Below, one piece after another: positions 1 to 12,636 of a stretch of 64,000 bases of DNA. The DNA lies in the NCBI GenBank assembly GCA_018350325.1, contig JAEVLN010000012.1, forward strand, positions 2,873,991 to 2,937,990, in the 5' to 3' direction. Origin of the DNA: Globodera rostochiensis. Lineage: Eukaryota; Nematoda; Chromadorea; Rhabditida; Heteroderidae. Position numbers and translations under genes: made by a program. The stretch's first letter is position 1. Every line of letters begins with the position of its first letter. Under the pieces are notes generated by a model. That model did no database searches and was not told the origin of the DNA. It saw nothing but the letters and a program-made list of their open reading frames with translations.

Positions 1-3000
1 GGACGGCAGTGACGCCGGATGGACTTGATGCCGGGGTGGCAATGCGCTTACGACCCAGCTGTCCAGCTTTGTGCGCGCCAAAAGTGATCAGACGTCCGTC
101 AATGGTGCGCAGTACGGAATGGTTGGCGCCTGCGGGGAAATTGAGGCCTAACATCGATCGAGTTCAAATTATTGCACCAGCAACTGCCTGCACAATCTGA
201 ATGTTTGCCGGAAATGCCAATTTGTGAACTCCAGTCAATGACCTAAAACTAATTTGTTTTTTGACTTGGCTCCGATATTTTGGCACTTTGTGTCCCCAGT
301 GCCAAGCTGTCCGTGCGTATTCGCCCCGAAGGTGTACACCTTGAACGGCTCGTCAAGCTCGTTTTTCATTCACATTCCAAGACTACCTGATTGTCAGCAC
401 TTAGTACGACGGTGTGAAAGTTGCCCACACTGACAGTGGACACTTTGATGTTCGGCTGCGGTTGGAGCAGTACGCGCTCAGGCGGAAAGACGCGCGTTGT
501 TCCGGATGTTATTGCACCGGACATTCCCTCCTCCGTCTCCGTCCTCCGCGCCCTTCCCGGTTCGCTAATTCCTTCCTCTCGTGCCAACGGCGCTTTGCAT
601 AGTGTCGTTCCGCGTGCTGTCGTCAATTGTTGCAGTCGTACCGCCTTCGGGCTCGCCTGCTTGCGTGCCGCATGCGCACGTCTGTCCGTCTGGACGCATT
701 CTTTGCACAACCCGCAGCGCACGCAGCAGCTCGGACCGCTTCTTGCGCACGCGCACGCCGTGCCGCCCCCGCTTTTTGACTTGGAAAAAGGGCACGCGCT
801 ACCCCTCGCGGAACACTGGCCACAACGAACGCACAGAGAAGCCAAATCGTCGACGAATAAGTGCTGGGAGAGGGAACAGAACTGACAGCAGGACGACGAG
901 TTCGAGGAGGACACCGACTGCGAATTGGACGAGATGGCACTGAACTCCGAAGGCCTGGCACCGGCCTGAGACGCCGATTGTGCCCGGCTCTGAATAAAAA
1001 TTGCATTTGAATAGCCAGCAGTTGTTGGGAAGGTTCAGTTAAAAGGCCCAAAAATTGATTTGCCCCCCTCCCGAGAGTGCCTTTTCCTGCTGATTTTGCT
1101 GTTGTTCGCCCGTCCGCCCGCACTGGTTTTGGTTGTTCAGCCCCGTTGCGTACAGCGCCCCGTTCTTTGCTATGCCCGCCAAATGCGTCTTGCCCAGCGC
1201 GACTTGCGCCAGTGCAATGTTTTCCATGCCAAGCACCGACTGTTGCGCGTTTGCATGCGGCGACATTTGCTGCAGCGTCGCCTGCAAAAAAATGGAGAGA
1301 ATTGTCTCGAGACTCAAAACGTCGAGATCGGTCACAAAACCTGTGCGTGTTGTGCGTTGTTCAGCACGTGTCGTCCAAGCAGAAAGACGCGGCCGGACTC
1401 CGTCACCAGTGCCAAAGACCCGCCGCCCACAGACGCCACAGAGACGGACACGCACTTTTTCCTTTCGGATTCGATGATTGCCGTTGGGCACAAATTTAAA
1501 TTCAAACTTGTTGGGCACTTTGAGCCTTCTCGCCACGGGTGCCGTTGTCTCTTTCGACGGCTGCCGCCTTTTCGGCGACTTTCCGAATGTTTTTGCTTGC
1601 TGTGCACCGACCAACCACAAATTGCCAGCCCCCGAACGGAGGACGAGCGTTTGACTGTTGGACTCCAAGGCCATCGACACGATCGGCTCCGGCACGTTGA
1701 GACGAGTCCAGCAGCCAACAGGTGGAGGAGAACAAAGACCGAAGTCGGAATCGGACGCCGGACCGGCGAAGAACACTTTGCCACACCGTGACAACAGAAA
1801 GCCAATCCCAGGGCCAAGCTGCAAATCGGCAGTGATCCCTGGGCAAAAACAAAAACTTTCGACGAATACGGCTTCCCCCCCCCCTTCGATATTTGTTGAA
1901 TGTTACCTCTCAACTTTGCCGGAATGGAGCGCAGCATTTGCTCGTGTGTCTCCTCCAATTCGCCGAAGGCACAGAATTCGCACTCCATCAGTCGCACCTG
2001 CGACGGCTGTGTCCTCGGGGGATTTGCTGCCGCCGTACATCCGTCGCCGTCGGCGCTGTTCGGCGACTGTTCCCCACTCATCGGCGCAAACGAATCGTCT
2101 AACGGTGTGCACACCAAATGCCATTGGTCGTCCAATGCCGCAAGCCAAAACTGCCGTCCGTCGGAGAACAGAAGGCCCTGGCTGACCAGCGCGGATGGAA
2201 GCATTATTTCTCCTGAACCAATCTCAAATAGATTATGTCCATGTTACGTGTTGAAAAGGTTGATAACGGACCGATCTCGCGCAAAGTTTCCGTGTCCAAC
2301 ACCCAAAGCCGCGCGGAGTGCCGATGACGCAGGTACAGCGACCCGTTGGAGACGTACAGAGAGGAGCCGTCGTTGAATCTGACTGCCTCGTTGCACACCA
2401 ACACTTCCCCGGCACGAGTCTCGCACAGTCCGGTGCCGAGTTTAAAGAAGCCATACACTGTTAGCAGATAGACAAAGGCACCTTCACATAATTCGGAGAC
2501 TGTGAAATTATTTTTGTCTTTCAAAATACCGTCAGAGGTCAAGCATCCTCGACAAATGCCATCGGAGTGGTCCTCGAACAGCGCACTTCCCGTGTAGATA
2601 ACGTCAAACTCGCATACCAACGGCCGATGTTCCAATGGATCGCTCATCCATCTGCTGTCTTGGCCCGGTTTTATTTTGAGAAGGTGCCGTTGGACGGTAA
2701 GTGCCATCGATTGGAGATTTCTTGGCAGAAGATTTGTGCTGCTGGCAAGCTGAAGAGAATTTTTGGAGAAATTTCTTTCTGAAGAAGAATTTTGAGCGAC
2801 CTGGTTGAACGGGACATAACGCTTGGGTTCGCAGAGGAGGGCGTACACGGCAGCGAACAGGAACTCGGGATGCCCCGAAGCGACTGCCAAACTCTGCAAA
2901 AATCAAAGATCGTTTAGAACGTATTAAGCAAAGTCCCAGTGCCCGATTCTTTCGTACGGCTTGGCTTGTCTCACCATCATGCAAGCATTGGCCACGGCGG

Positions 3001-4031
3001 ACACTTGCGCGTTGCCCTCTCTGCGCAACTCTCGCAACAGCTCGTGCATGCGCGCTAACATCGCCCGGGGTTGCGTGCCCAAAGTGCCGGCCTCGAGCAC
3101 CTGCAGGAGCTGCAGCAGCGACTGCAGACTCCGTGCACAGAGATCGGGCTCTCGCCGGTTCAGCTCCAACAGGACGGAGAACAGCGACTCCAAGCCGATG
3201 CCGACCTTCGTTTTGGCATTCATTCTTTAATAATTTGTAATTGCCCCGCCGGGTACGGTACAAGGTCGGGTGCTTTGACCGCCGTTTTGTTTTTGGGGGA
3301 AGTGTTCAGCGAAAATGGGCGGCCTCTGTTTCTGTTTATCGCCCATTCAGCCGCTGGATTGGTGCAGTCGCTTGTTTCAATTGGTGGTGAATCTGTGCCG
3401 TCCTCTTCCCCGAAAATGCCACAAAGCCTGAACGCTCACACATACGCGATATAATTATCCCTGATCAGCTCCGATCACTATGTATTTGCCGCAATCCCAG
3501 CGAACTAATCACCTATAAACAATGGCCTGCGCAATGGCATCCGCTCCAAAAGCGGACGGAGCTGCCATCACATCCAAACTGTCCAAAGCCGTGTCCACCA
3601 ACATCAGTCGCTGTTTAGCCTCAGCATTCTCCCAATTCTCCTGCTGCTGCTGCTGCTGACATTCATTCCTCTCATTCTCCGATTGGTTCCTTTTTTGAGC
3701 CGCGTTTTGTGAGCAAAAAACTGTCCAATGGGACGAACGAAGTTTTATTGCTTAAGTTCAGAAAGTCATCTTCCTATTGCCAACCGATCGGTGTCCCCAA
3801 AAGCCCTTTCAATTTGCCATGGCCTTTCTCACCGTCAGCTTTCTTGCCGTGCTCTCTTCCCCAGCGCAATTGTCGCCATTTTCCGAATCGGCGCTCGCTG
3901 GCCTTTTCCAGCAAATCCATCCATTTACATCGAACTGCTTGGAACATTTGGTGTTCATCTTCGTGCCCATGCCCAAGCAGCGTCGCCAATTCGTCGAGCG
4001 GATGCGGAAAGTTGCGTAGGAAGTAACTCAT
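1..4031 (-). CDS. rpm-1: RPM-1/MYCBP2/Highwire-type giant E3 ubiquitin ligase, 5' part (3' end off window)
   Basis: PHR-family ubiquitin ligase, known in animals to shape synapses and axons. Only the N-terminal part is present; the PHR, Myc-binding and RING regions would lie beyond the left edge. Visible in order: a probable first exon (ATG at 4031, MSYFLRNFPHPLDELATLLG), a Gln-rich exon (about 3530-3706), the family segment GIGLESLFSVLLELNRREPD (about 2990-3205), a long exon (2214-2895) with YALLCEPKRYVPFNQ, an RCC1-like block with ALGKTHLAGIAKNG and LNNQNQCGR (1039-1260), a Cys-rich cluster (CVRCGQC, CVRCGLCKEC; 690-900) that vertebrate MYCBP2 also has between its RCC1 repeats, then VYTFGANTHGQLGTGD (about 300-345) and LITFGAHKAGQLGR (50-100). 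The first junction works in phase (donor near 3791, acceptor near 3723). One intron near 3230-3260 may be GC-AG. The family is secure; the first exon is less so. Confidence 0.88.
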
Positions 4032-5481
4032 CAACGGCAGCGTGTTCAACAAAGGCCCTTCCTCCCCTTATTAGCCTTTATCGCTTTCATACGCATGGCC
4101 AAACCCGTCACACGGAGAAGCTTCTGTGTGTGCTTTTGTTACAATTGAAATGGGGAAATGTGACCAAACAAAAGAATTCACTGAATTCTTCAAAATTCTC
4201 GCCCCACCCACCGTTTGGCACTTCTGAGGATAACCAAATTTTGATGGCACTGAATAAGATGAAAAAGACGAGGAGGAGGATGACGAGGAGTACGGGCGAA
4301 GTTTGGACGGCGTCCAGCAGGGAGTACAAAGAGAAGACGACAATTTAACAAATTATGTTAAAGGGCACAAATTGGCGGCTGAATTCGACTAATGCAGGAA
4401 AAGTTTGACCGCAAAATTTTGGCGAGTCAATGCATTTGCGGTGAATTCATTCGTTGGGCAATGACACAAAGACAAATAATCCCCGCGGGGGAGGGGGGGC
4501 TCATCCACAAAGGACGGTCATTCATATACACATCCCCTTGGGGGACAACATTTCCTCCTCCTCCCTCCTCGCAGCAATCCATCACACTAACGGACAAATG
4601 GACGAAGGCGCCCGGGGGGGGGGGGGGGGGGGAAGTGCCAAAACACTCAAAGAGAGCAAATCGAAGACTGAAACGCCTTCTGGCCGAAAATGGAAGAAAA
4701 GACAAGCGCAATTGGTGGAGAAAAGAGAAAACAGCGAAGGGAATGCGAAAATACAATCAATAGCCTCGGGAAGAGCTTTGGTTGGCCATTGCTTTGCGCC
4801 ATGGCCAGAGTCCCCTGGGGGGATGCCCGAGGAGGAACATTTTTGGTTCGGACTAAAAAGAATTTTCAAAATCCTAAGCACTTCTACGGGAGCCGTATCA
4901 AAAGAACGGCAAGCTGCTCTTACCGTGGGCTGGACTAGCACTCGAACAGATCGTTTAAAATGTAAAAATTTATTTTAAAAATTCAAAGAGCAAACTTATA
5001 ACGAAAAATGCTCTATATATTTAACTACTTTTTTTTGGGGCAATTTATCTCCGAATATTGTTAAACTAAATAAAAACATTTACTTCAACAGCTATCAAAA
5101 TAATGAAGCTTTCTATTGCAAAATAAAAGATCGGGAAAATAGCGAAATTTAACCTAAAATCCTTTTTTTGTCCAAACCCCCCGCCCCCATCTTTCCACCA
5201 GCAAAGAATACGTTCCTCTACTTTCACGGTTTAACTTACAGCAAAACTTTATAAATGACGACACAAACGAACCCGAAGCACAATAACATAATATCGATGG
5301 ACTCATCCGACCGTTCTCAACGAAGTCTTTTCTCCAAATCGTTCAGATGAAAACAAAAAAGGGCGAGCCAAAAGAGGCCGAACGGAGGAAACTCAACAAG
5401 AAAATTCGTCGCAATTCGGTGGATGGGAAATGAATGTGTCATTTATGTATAAATTCTGTGCAAAAAGAGGATAGACGTTGT
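4032..5481. other. Intergenic spacer between rpm-1 and sec61a
   Basis: About 1.45 kb without a convincing gene. It holds a G-run of 19 bases at 4614-4632 and smaller G/C runs (about 4488-4500 and 4815-4825). From about 4970 it becomes AT-rich. It should contain the rpm-1 promoter and the sec61a 3' UTR. The open frames here are short, overlap on both strands and cross the G-run. Confidence 0.6.
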
Positions 5482-7414
<1,933 letters not shown>

Positions 7415-7741
7415 TGTTGCTGCTAAGCAGAGTTGGCTTTGTTTTATTTAATGAATATGATTCTTCTAAAAAAATGAATTATTGTAGGATCTTAGGAAAA
7501 TTAAGCAGAAAAAGCCGTTGATAAAGTTAAAGCTAAAGAAACAATTGGCACTAATGTAAATGTATGAGACAAAGCGCAAAAGTCATTACTCCTATATAAA
7601 ATTAACGAAAACTGCATGCAAAACAGAGAGAATGCACGCACAGCATTTTTAAGCCTAAAGCGCAAAAGCTGCAAAAACTGCAAAGTATTAAAGCGAAAGA
7701 CATTCAAAATTTAAAAAAGTTTCAAAACGATAACTTTAAAA

Positions 7742-7796
7742 AAAATGTATTAATTTTTGACAAAAAATTAAAAAATGTATTTAATTTTTGACAAAA
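7742..7796. repeat. Two-copy AT-rich tandem repeat
   Basis: Two near-identical adjacent copies of a unit reading roughly AAAAATGTATTTAATTTTTG followed by ACAAAA, differing by a one-base indel. It is a simple local duplication in the sec61a/cyclin H spacer. Confidence 0.6.
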
Positions 7797-7911
7797 TGAT
7801 GGCTTATGTATTTAATTCATGGGACGCTTAAACCGGACGGCGTGTACCGCACAAACTAGGGAGAATGTTTTTTGAATTAATCTAATATTTTTTTTGAACT
7901 TAGAACCTTCA

Positions 7912-7918
7912 TTTTCAG
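7912..7918 (+). promoter_or_regulatory. Possible spliced-leader acceptor for cyclin H
   Basis: TTTTCAG ends 10 bases before the cyclin H start codon and resembles a nematode 3' splice site. Such a site with no upstream exon is typical of spliced-leader trans-splicing. Inference from position and motif only. Confidence 0.35.
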
Positions 7919-7928
7919 ATATATTCAT

Positions 7929-9788
7929 ATGTATTCAGTAAGCACACAAAAACAGAACTGGACCTTCCAATCACTTGATGAATTGGACCAGTTACGCATT
8001 TCGGCTAACGCCAAGCACATAAACAGGTTTGTCATCAGAGATTTCCAAGGCAGAAAGAATAAATTGCCCATTTCGTACTTCGTCATCCAAAAAAAAACAC
8101 TTTTTTATCTTTATTAATTTTTGTCTATTTGGTACTACAATTATTACTATACGTTTCCAGGTTTAAGTCTGTTTTGGCTGAACGTCCAGATATTGCCAAT
8201 GATGACTTTTTGAATGCCCGTGAAGAAGCAGTGATCTGTAGGATCGTAAGCGAATCCGGAATTAGGTTTCGGACTTATTTGGAAATCCATATTTTCTTTT
8301 GCGTCATTTTGATAGATTTTTTTAAATTTTTGGTCACATATTTTATGGCCATTTTGACAAATTTTATCTATATAAATCCGGTCCCTACTCATTGAGTTCA
8401 GATTTGGCGACGATTTTAAGCCGGAAATGTGGCCTTCCGTGCGTTGGATTGCTTTTTCTTATTTCAAGAGATTTTATTTGCGAGAATCGGCGATGGAATA
8501 TTACCCGAAAAATGTGGTGAGTTTAGTTATTCAACATTCGTAGTAGACTCACATTTGTAAGCATTTTGGGTAGTGAAATATTAACATTTTTCCTTGAGAA
8601 AATGGTCGAGAAATTATTTGAATATTTGATTTCGGGATGGGAAAAGTTGAATTCATTTTCCCCAAACGTTCGTCCATTAGTTCGGACTTTTAGATGATGG
8701 GTTGTTATTATCTGGCAGCAAAAGTTGACGAGTTTAACATTTCTATTGACAATTTTATCGACAATTTGAGGTTGGTTTTGGAGATTTTGTTTTATGAACT
8801 CTCTTCTTATAGAAACGGCACCAGACAATATAACACGGAGACTATCATGACGCTAGAACCGGATATTATGCTAAAACTTGTATAATTTCTTTTGGCTTCC
8901 TGGTCGAATTAATCGTCGTCCAATTGTTAGGACTACAATTTGACTGTTCACACTCCCTATCGTCCATTCGAAGGTCATCTAATTGAGATGAAAACAAAAA
9001 TAGCAAGACAATTGTCTGAGATTGAGTTCGACTTGGAATCCATCAGGCCAATGTCCAGTGAATTCTTGAAGGTCGTTATTGAAGCTGGACGTAATCGAAT
9101 TTTGTTGGGGATAATCCGTAATTGGCATCTAAAACCGCGCGATTTCAGCAATCCGCAAAGTGTGGAGTCTCCAGCTGATTTTATATATTTTTTTAAATTA
9201 GTGAGGGGGGGGGCAAAAATTCCGCAATTGTGTCCAGGATTCTGGTTTGTATGTCATTTTCTTGTTTCATGTTGAACAGTTTTGTTTTCCAGAATTCTTT
9301 GCTGAGTGATGCGATGTTCCTTTATTCTCCTTCGCAGATGGCTTTGGCCGCAGTCAAATTTGGAATGGACAAAGCATTGGGAGGTAACTGTTTATTTTTT
9401 CTTCACCATGAAATTCTTTTAAAAGAGGTTCGATCGTCTACGCTTATGCTTGACTTTCTCGCGTGTTTGCTCGACGTAGACCTCGGCGATGCCGGCAGCA
9501 AAGGCTCCGCTGACATTCTCCAGCTGGAGAAGTTGCAAGTTCGGCTTGATCAGATCTGCAAATTGGTACTGCAACAATTCTCCCAAGGCGTAAGCCCAGA
9601 AGAAAGCGCGAGCCTTCAGGTCCATTCCATTCTCCACAATCAGCCATTTTAGCTTGATTTAGACCAAGTTTCTGGCCTACACACAAAAAGAAGGTGAGTT
9701 GATGCCCAGACTTATCCAATTGGAGAAGGCGGGGCTTGAACCCAGCGGCACAACTAGAGGAGAGCTTGACTCGGACGAAGATTTTTAA
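7929..9788 (+). CDS. cyh-1: Cyclin H, regulatory subunit of CDK7 (CAK/TFIIH)
   Basis: Cyclin H activates CDK7, which activates cell-cycle CDKs and phosphorylates the RNA polymerase II tail within TFIIH. Residues 1-13 are MYSVSTQKQNWTF, aligning with the family start. Exon 1 ends at 8026 and exon 2 starts at 8161 (RFKSVLAERPDIANDDF). The first cyclin fold shows SYFKRFYLRESAMEYYPKN, then YLAAKVDEFNISIDNFIDN, then VHTPYRPFEGHLIEMKTK. The second fold shows SDAMFLYSPSQMALAAVKFG. The C-terminal helix (LQLEKLQVRLDQICKLVL) is followed by a short exon after the acceptor at about 9660, ending GELDSDEDF with the stop at 9786-9788. The acidic tail recalls the vertebrate C-terminus. All ten or so exons splice in phase by eye. 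Confidence 0.9.
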
Positions 9789-9868
9789 TTATGATAAATA
9801 TAGAAACAATCATCAATTCTTTATAAAACGGGTAAATTTGATTGAAAAAAGAAATTCTGTAAAAACCG

Positions 9869-12524
9869 TCATCGTCTTTCCAGTGCATAATTGAATTGAC
9901 TCGCAAATTTCCGTTGAGCGCGTGCCTTTTGCATTTGATCCAGCGTCTTGGTCACCCGTTTCAGGGTTCGTTTGTCAAAAAGTTTGGCCTTCAAAGAAAA
10001 CATTTGGGTTGGTGGGGATCGGCACGTTTTGCCCTTTCCTTACCACTAATCTTTCCCTTGATTTTACGCTCTTCGGTTTTGGTCGTTCCCTCACGGTCTT
10101 CTTTTTTCTCTTCCCCTTCTTCTTCCTTTTAGTAGCGACTTTCTTCTTCTTTCTCGGCTTCTTGACTCCATCGGTGGTCAGTTTTATACCGGTCGCCTCT
10201 TCCACGTCCCGCAAGAAGTCCAACTCGTTTTCCTCCTCTTTGTCCGTTTCAGCGCTACTTTCCTCGAGCAAATGTTCTTTCTCATCACTTAAATTACAAA
10301 TTGACACAAAGTGATTTTAAATGTTCGGCGGCTTACTTTTGCTCTTTTTGAGGGAATCCCGACTCATCGCGATCGATGATCGGCCCATGCAACGCGCATC
10401 GCTCGCGTTCCATTCGCGGACACAATTTTCCGCTGGGAAGAGGCGCGTGACAGCGCCTTTTGAGCGGAAGCATTTCGCCAACAAAAGTGATTTGACGAGA
10501 ACGGTACGCTTCCATGTTTTCGGTGGGAACGTTGTCCGCGTCCCTAACAGAAGAAAAGCAAAATTGACCCAATAAAAGCACACAACAAAAAGAAAGAATC
10601 AATCCGGCAATTTTAAGATACCAACAAAAATTTTGGGAGATGAGGATCGGTTGAAGAAAAGAGTAAAAATGGAAAAATTGTCCGAAAAAGGAGCAAAGAA
10701 CACAAAACTCACTCATCAATTCGGCTCCAAAAATGGTGTCCTTCAGCCTGATTTCTGACCCTTTCTGCCGGTTTTATGTGCTCCTCTCCCCAATATTTAA
10801 GGTCGAGTCCCATCGCAAGCCTTGGAACGCTTTTTTTAGCACCAATTTCTTCAATTTTTCGTCCTTTTCCGCTTTCACAAACGGAAGAAACGTCTTTGGG
10901 CCCATTTGAAACTGAAAGACCACTCGGACCCGGCCGACAGTCGAGAATTGTCTTGTAAATCAATTCTTTTTCGACGCTTTGATGGGATTCCGCAGAAAAA
11001 TCGGGTTCGTAGCCTTAAATTAATTGTCTTTTAAAATGGAAAGCCGGGGGTTTGGTCGAACCCTCCTTCTCCTCAACATCGACAAAGTCCGCGTCGTCGT
11101 CTTCGTCTTCCCCTTCGTCAGAAGATTCCCGCCCCGTCGCCCGTTTTCCCCTAAGCTCACGACATTTCTGCAAATCTTCGCCCAAACTCTGTCGAGCATC
11201 GATCACTCTTCGCATCATTTCGGATGAGTCTCCGACCGATGCCAATTTTTTAAGCCTAAACCCAAGCCAAATTTAATTATTACTTCTGACACTTGCCATC
11301 CTCCGAGTTTTGACCACCAAATCTCTAACTGCGCAGTTGTGTCGTCGAGTTGGTTGAACAGTGCTTCATTCTCACAGTTTCGTTCAAGGTTTGACTCCAT
11401 TGCATTTATTGAGATGGTCAGTGCATTTGTCAACCCAAACCCGTGCAATTGTTCCTAAGAAGTCGCATAGTTGGAGAGGGTCAGAGATTGGATGGTCCAC
11501 GTCCGAATTTAAAAGGGGCGTTTACCTATATAAATAACGCCTTGGGGGGTGTCGTCCCTATTGAGGGCCCCCCCTTTGGCCATACTTTGCGATTTCTTAA
11601 AGATGAAGTTGAAGCCGCTACTTCCTTCCCATCCAACGGACAAAATTTGGGGAAAATCATTTCGACGACGCTCTGAGACTCCACCAAAAGGCGTGCAATT
11701 TCTGGACGCGATCCTTCGAATAAATTGGAAATATTTTCGACGACTTTCCGAGTTTTAATCGCGCGTTGGAACTGCTCCCGACTTTCTCGTTCTCGGTCAA
11801 TCTGAATAAAAAAAAAATTAACCACCGGACTTCATTTTGGACAAATGCAAACATTCACTTACCGAAAGTTCGACTCGCGAATTCTCCCAATCAATGCTCT
11901 TCGAACTTTTTAGAAAATTCTGAAGCTTCTCCAATTTTCCGTATCCGGGACCAAATTTCTCGATCCAAAGCCGCAGTATTGCGAGGCTCTCCTTCTTCAG
12001 CAATATGGCGGCTTCCGTTGGCTTTGGAAGCGGATAGCGAAGCGGGTCGGTCTCCAATGTGTAAATGAGGAAATCCTTAAAAAAATCAAATAATACGGAC
12101 ATTTTTATGATCGAAATTGATTCCGAGAGTAGAATTCGCTAAAAACAGACAGTTTCCTTTTGTTCTAAGGTCTCTCGTTGTACCCAACGTTATGAGAAAG
12201 GACGCGCCTGAATTGAGTTGATCAATTCAATGCGAAAATTATGTGAACGCTGGAAGAAGTGATTTGTAATGAACAGAACTGCCAGCCGAACGTCGCAGTC
12301 GTCGCGTCGAATATGTCCGAAAAGAATGTCCACAAAGGCCGCAATGACCGAATCATTGCATTTGACGACTGTGACGAGTTCTTTCAGAGGCTTTTCCTTC
12401 AATTCTTTCTTCTGATAGTCAAACTGAAAATCCGTTTTTATTTGTGTAATTATATTTTAATATGTTAAACCTCCTTTATTAAATGCGCGACACAGCGTTT
12501 TATGGTGGTCAAATCTGTTTCCAT
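9869..12524 (-). CDS. uvss-1: UV-stimulated scaffold protein A (transcription-coupled repair)
   Basis: UVSSA bridges stalled RNA polymerase II, CSA/CSB and TFIIH in transcription-coupled nucleotide excision repair. The start codon is at 12524-12522 (METDLTTIKRC). An N-terminal VHS-like helical domain follows (DVRLAVLFITNHFFQRSHNF, about 12400-12200; EKFGPGYGKLEKLQNFLKSS, about 12000-11880). The acidic segment EDEDDDADFVDVEEKEG (about 11080-11130) keeps the Phe and Val of the TFIIH p62-binding motif known in human UVSSA. Next come MGLDLKYWGEEHIKPAERV and a C2HC-like finger in RQITFVGEMLPLKRRCHAP and LCPRMERERCALHG (about 10390-10530). The C-terminus FASQFNYALERR, stop at 9869-9871, matches the human ending. 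Divergent from AMDHD1 with 112 bp between start codons. Confidence 0.93.
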
Positions 12525-12636
12525 CTAAGTAAAGAAAAATGATATAAAAATAATTTGATTGATTTTTAATTAATCAAAATATGTAACTTTCTTCCAACCA
12601 TCATTGATCACCCACCATCTCTGTGTCTTCAGCAAA
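12525..12636. promoter_or_regulatory. Probable bidirectional promoter, UVSSA / AMDHD1
   Basis: Only 112 bp separate the start codons of two divergent genes. Both 5' UTRs and the core promoters must share this stretch, unless non-coding first exons lie elsewhere. No TATA box is evident. The AMDHD1 side carries GTCTTCAG just before the start, a possible trans-splice acceptor. Confidence 0.5.

Larger units (their letters stand above)
7415..7928. other. AT-rich divergent intergenic region (sec61a / cyclin H)
   Basis: A 514-bp region between two divergent start codons, so probably holding both promoters. It is strongly AT-rich. It contains an imperfect tandem duplication of about 27-30 bp at 7742-7796 (core AAAAATGTATTTAATTTTTG). 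No gene is seen. Confidence 0.5.

Noticed and set aside
366..1123. Plus-strand open frames over the left end
   Set aside because: They are the complement of the Cys-rich and RCC1-like exons of rpm-1, which match the family on the minus strand.
4071..4343. Possible extra upstream exon of rpm-1 (Ser-rich minus-strand frame)
   Set aside because: AT-rich, Ser-run composition with no splice support; the ATG at 4031 already gives a plausible start.
9419..9719. Minus-strand open frames over the cyclin H C-terminus
   Set aside because: The plus strand there continues the cyclin H helix and splices in phase to the final exon.
9700..9770. GGTTCAAGCCC on the minus strand, B-box-like
   Set aside because: It lies in the last coding exon of cyclin H and no acceptor stem pairs.
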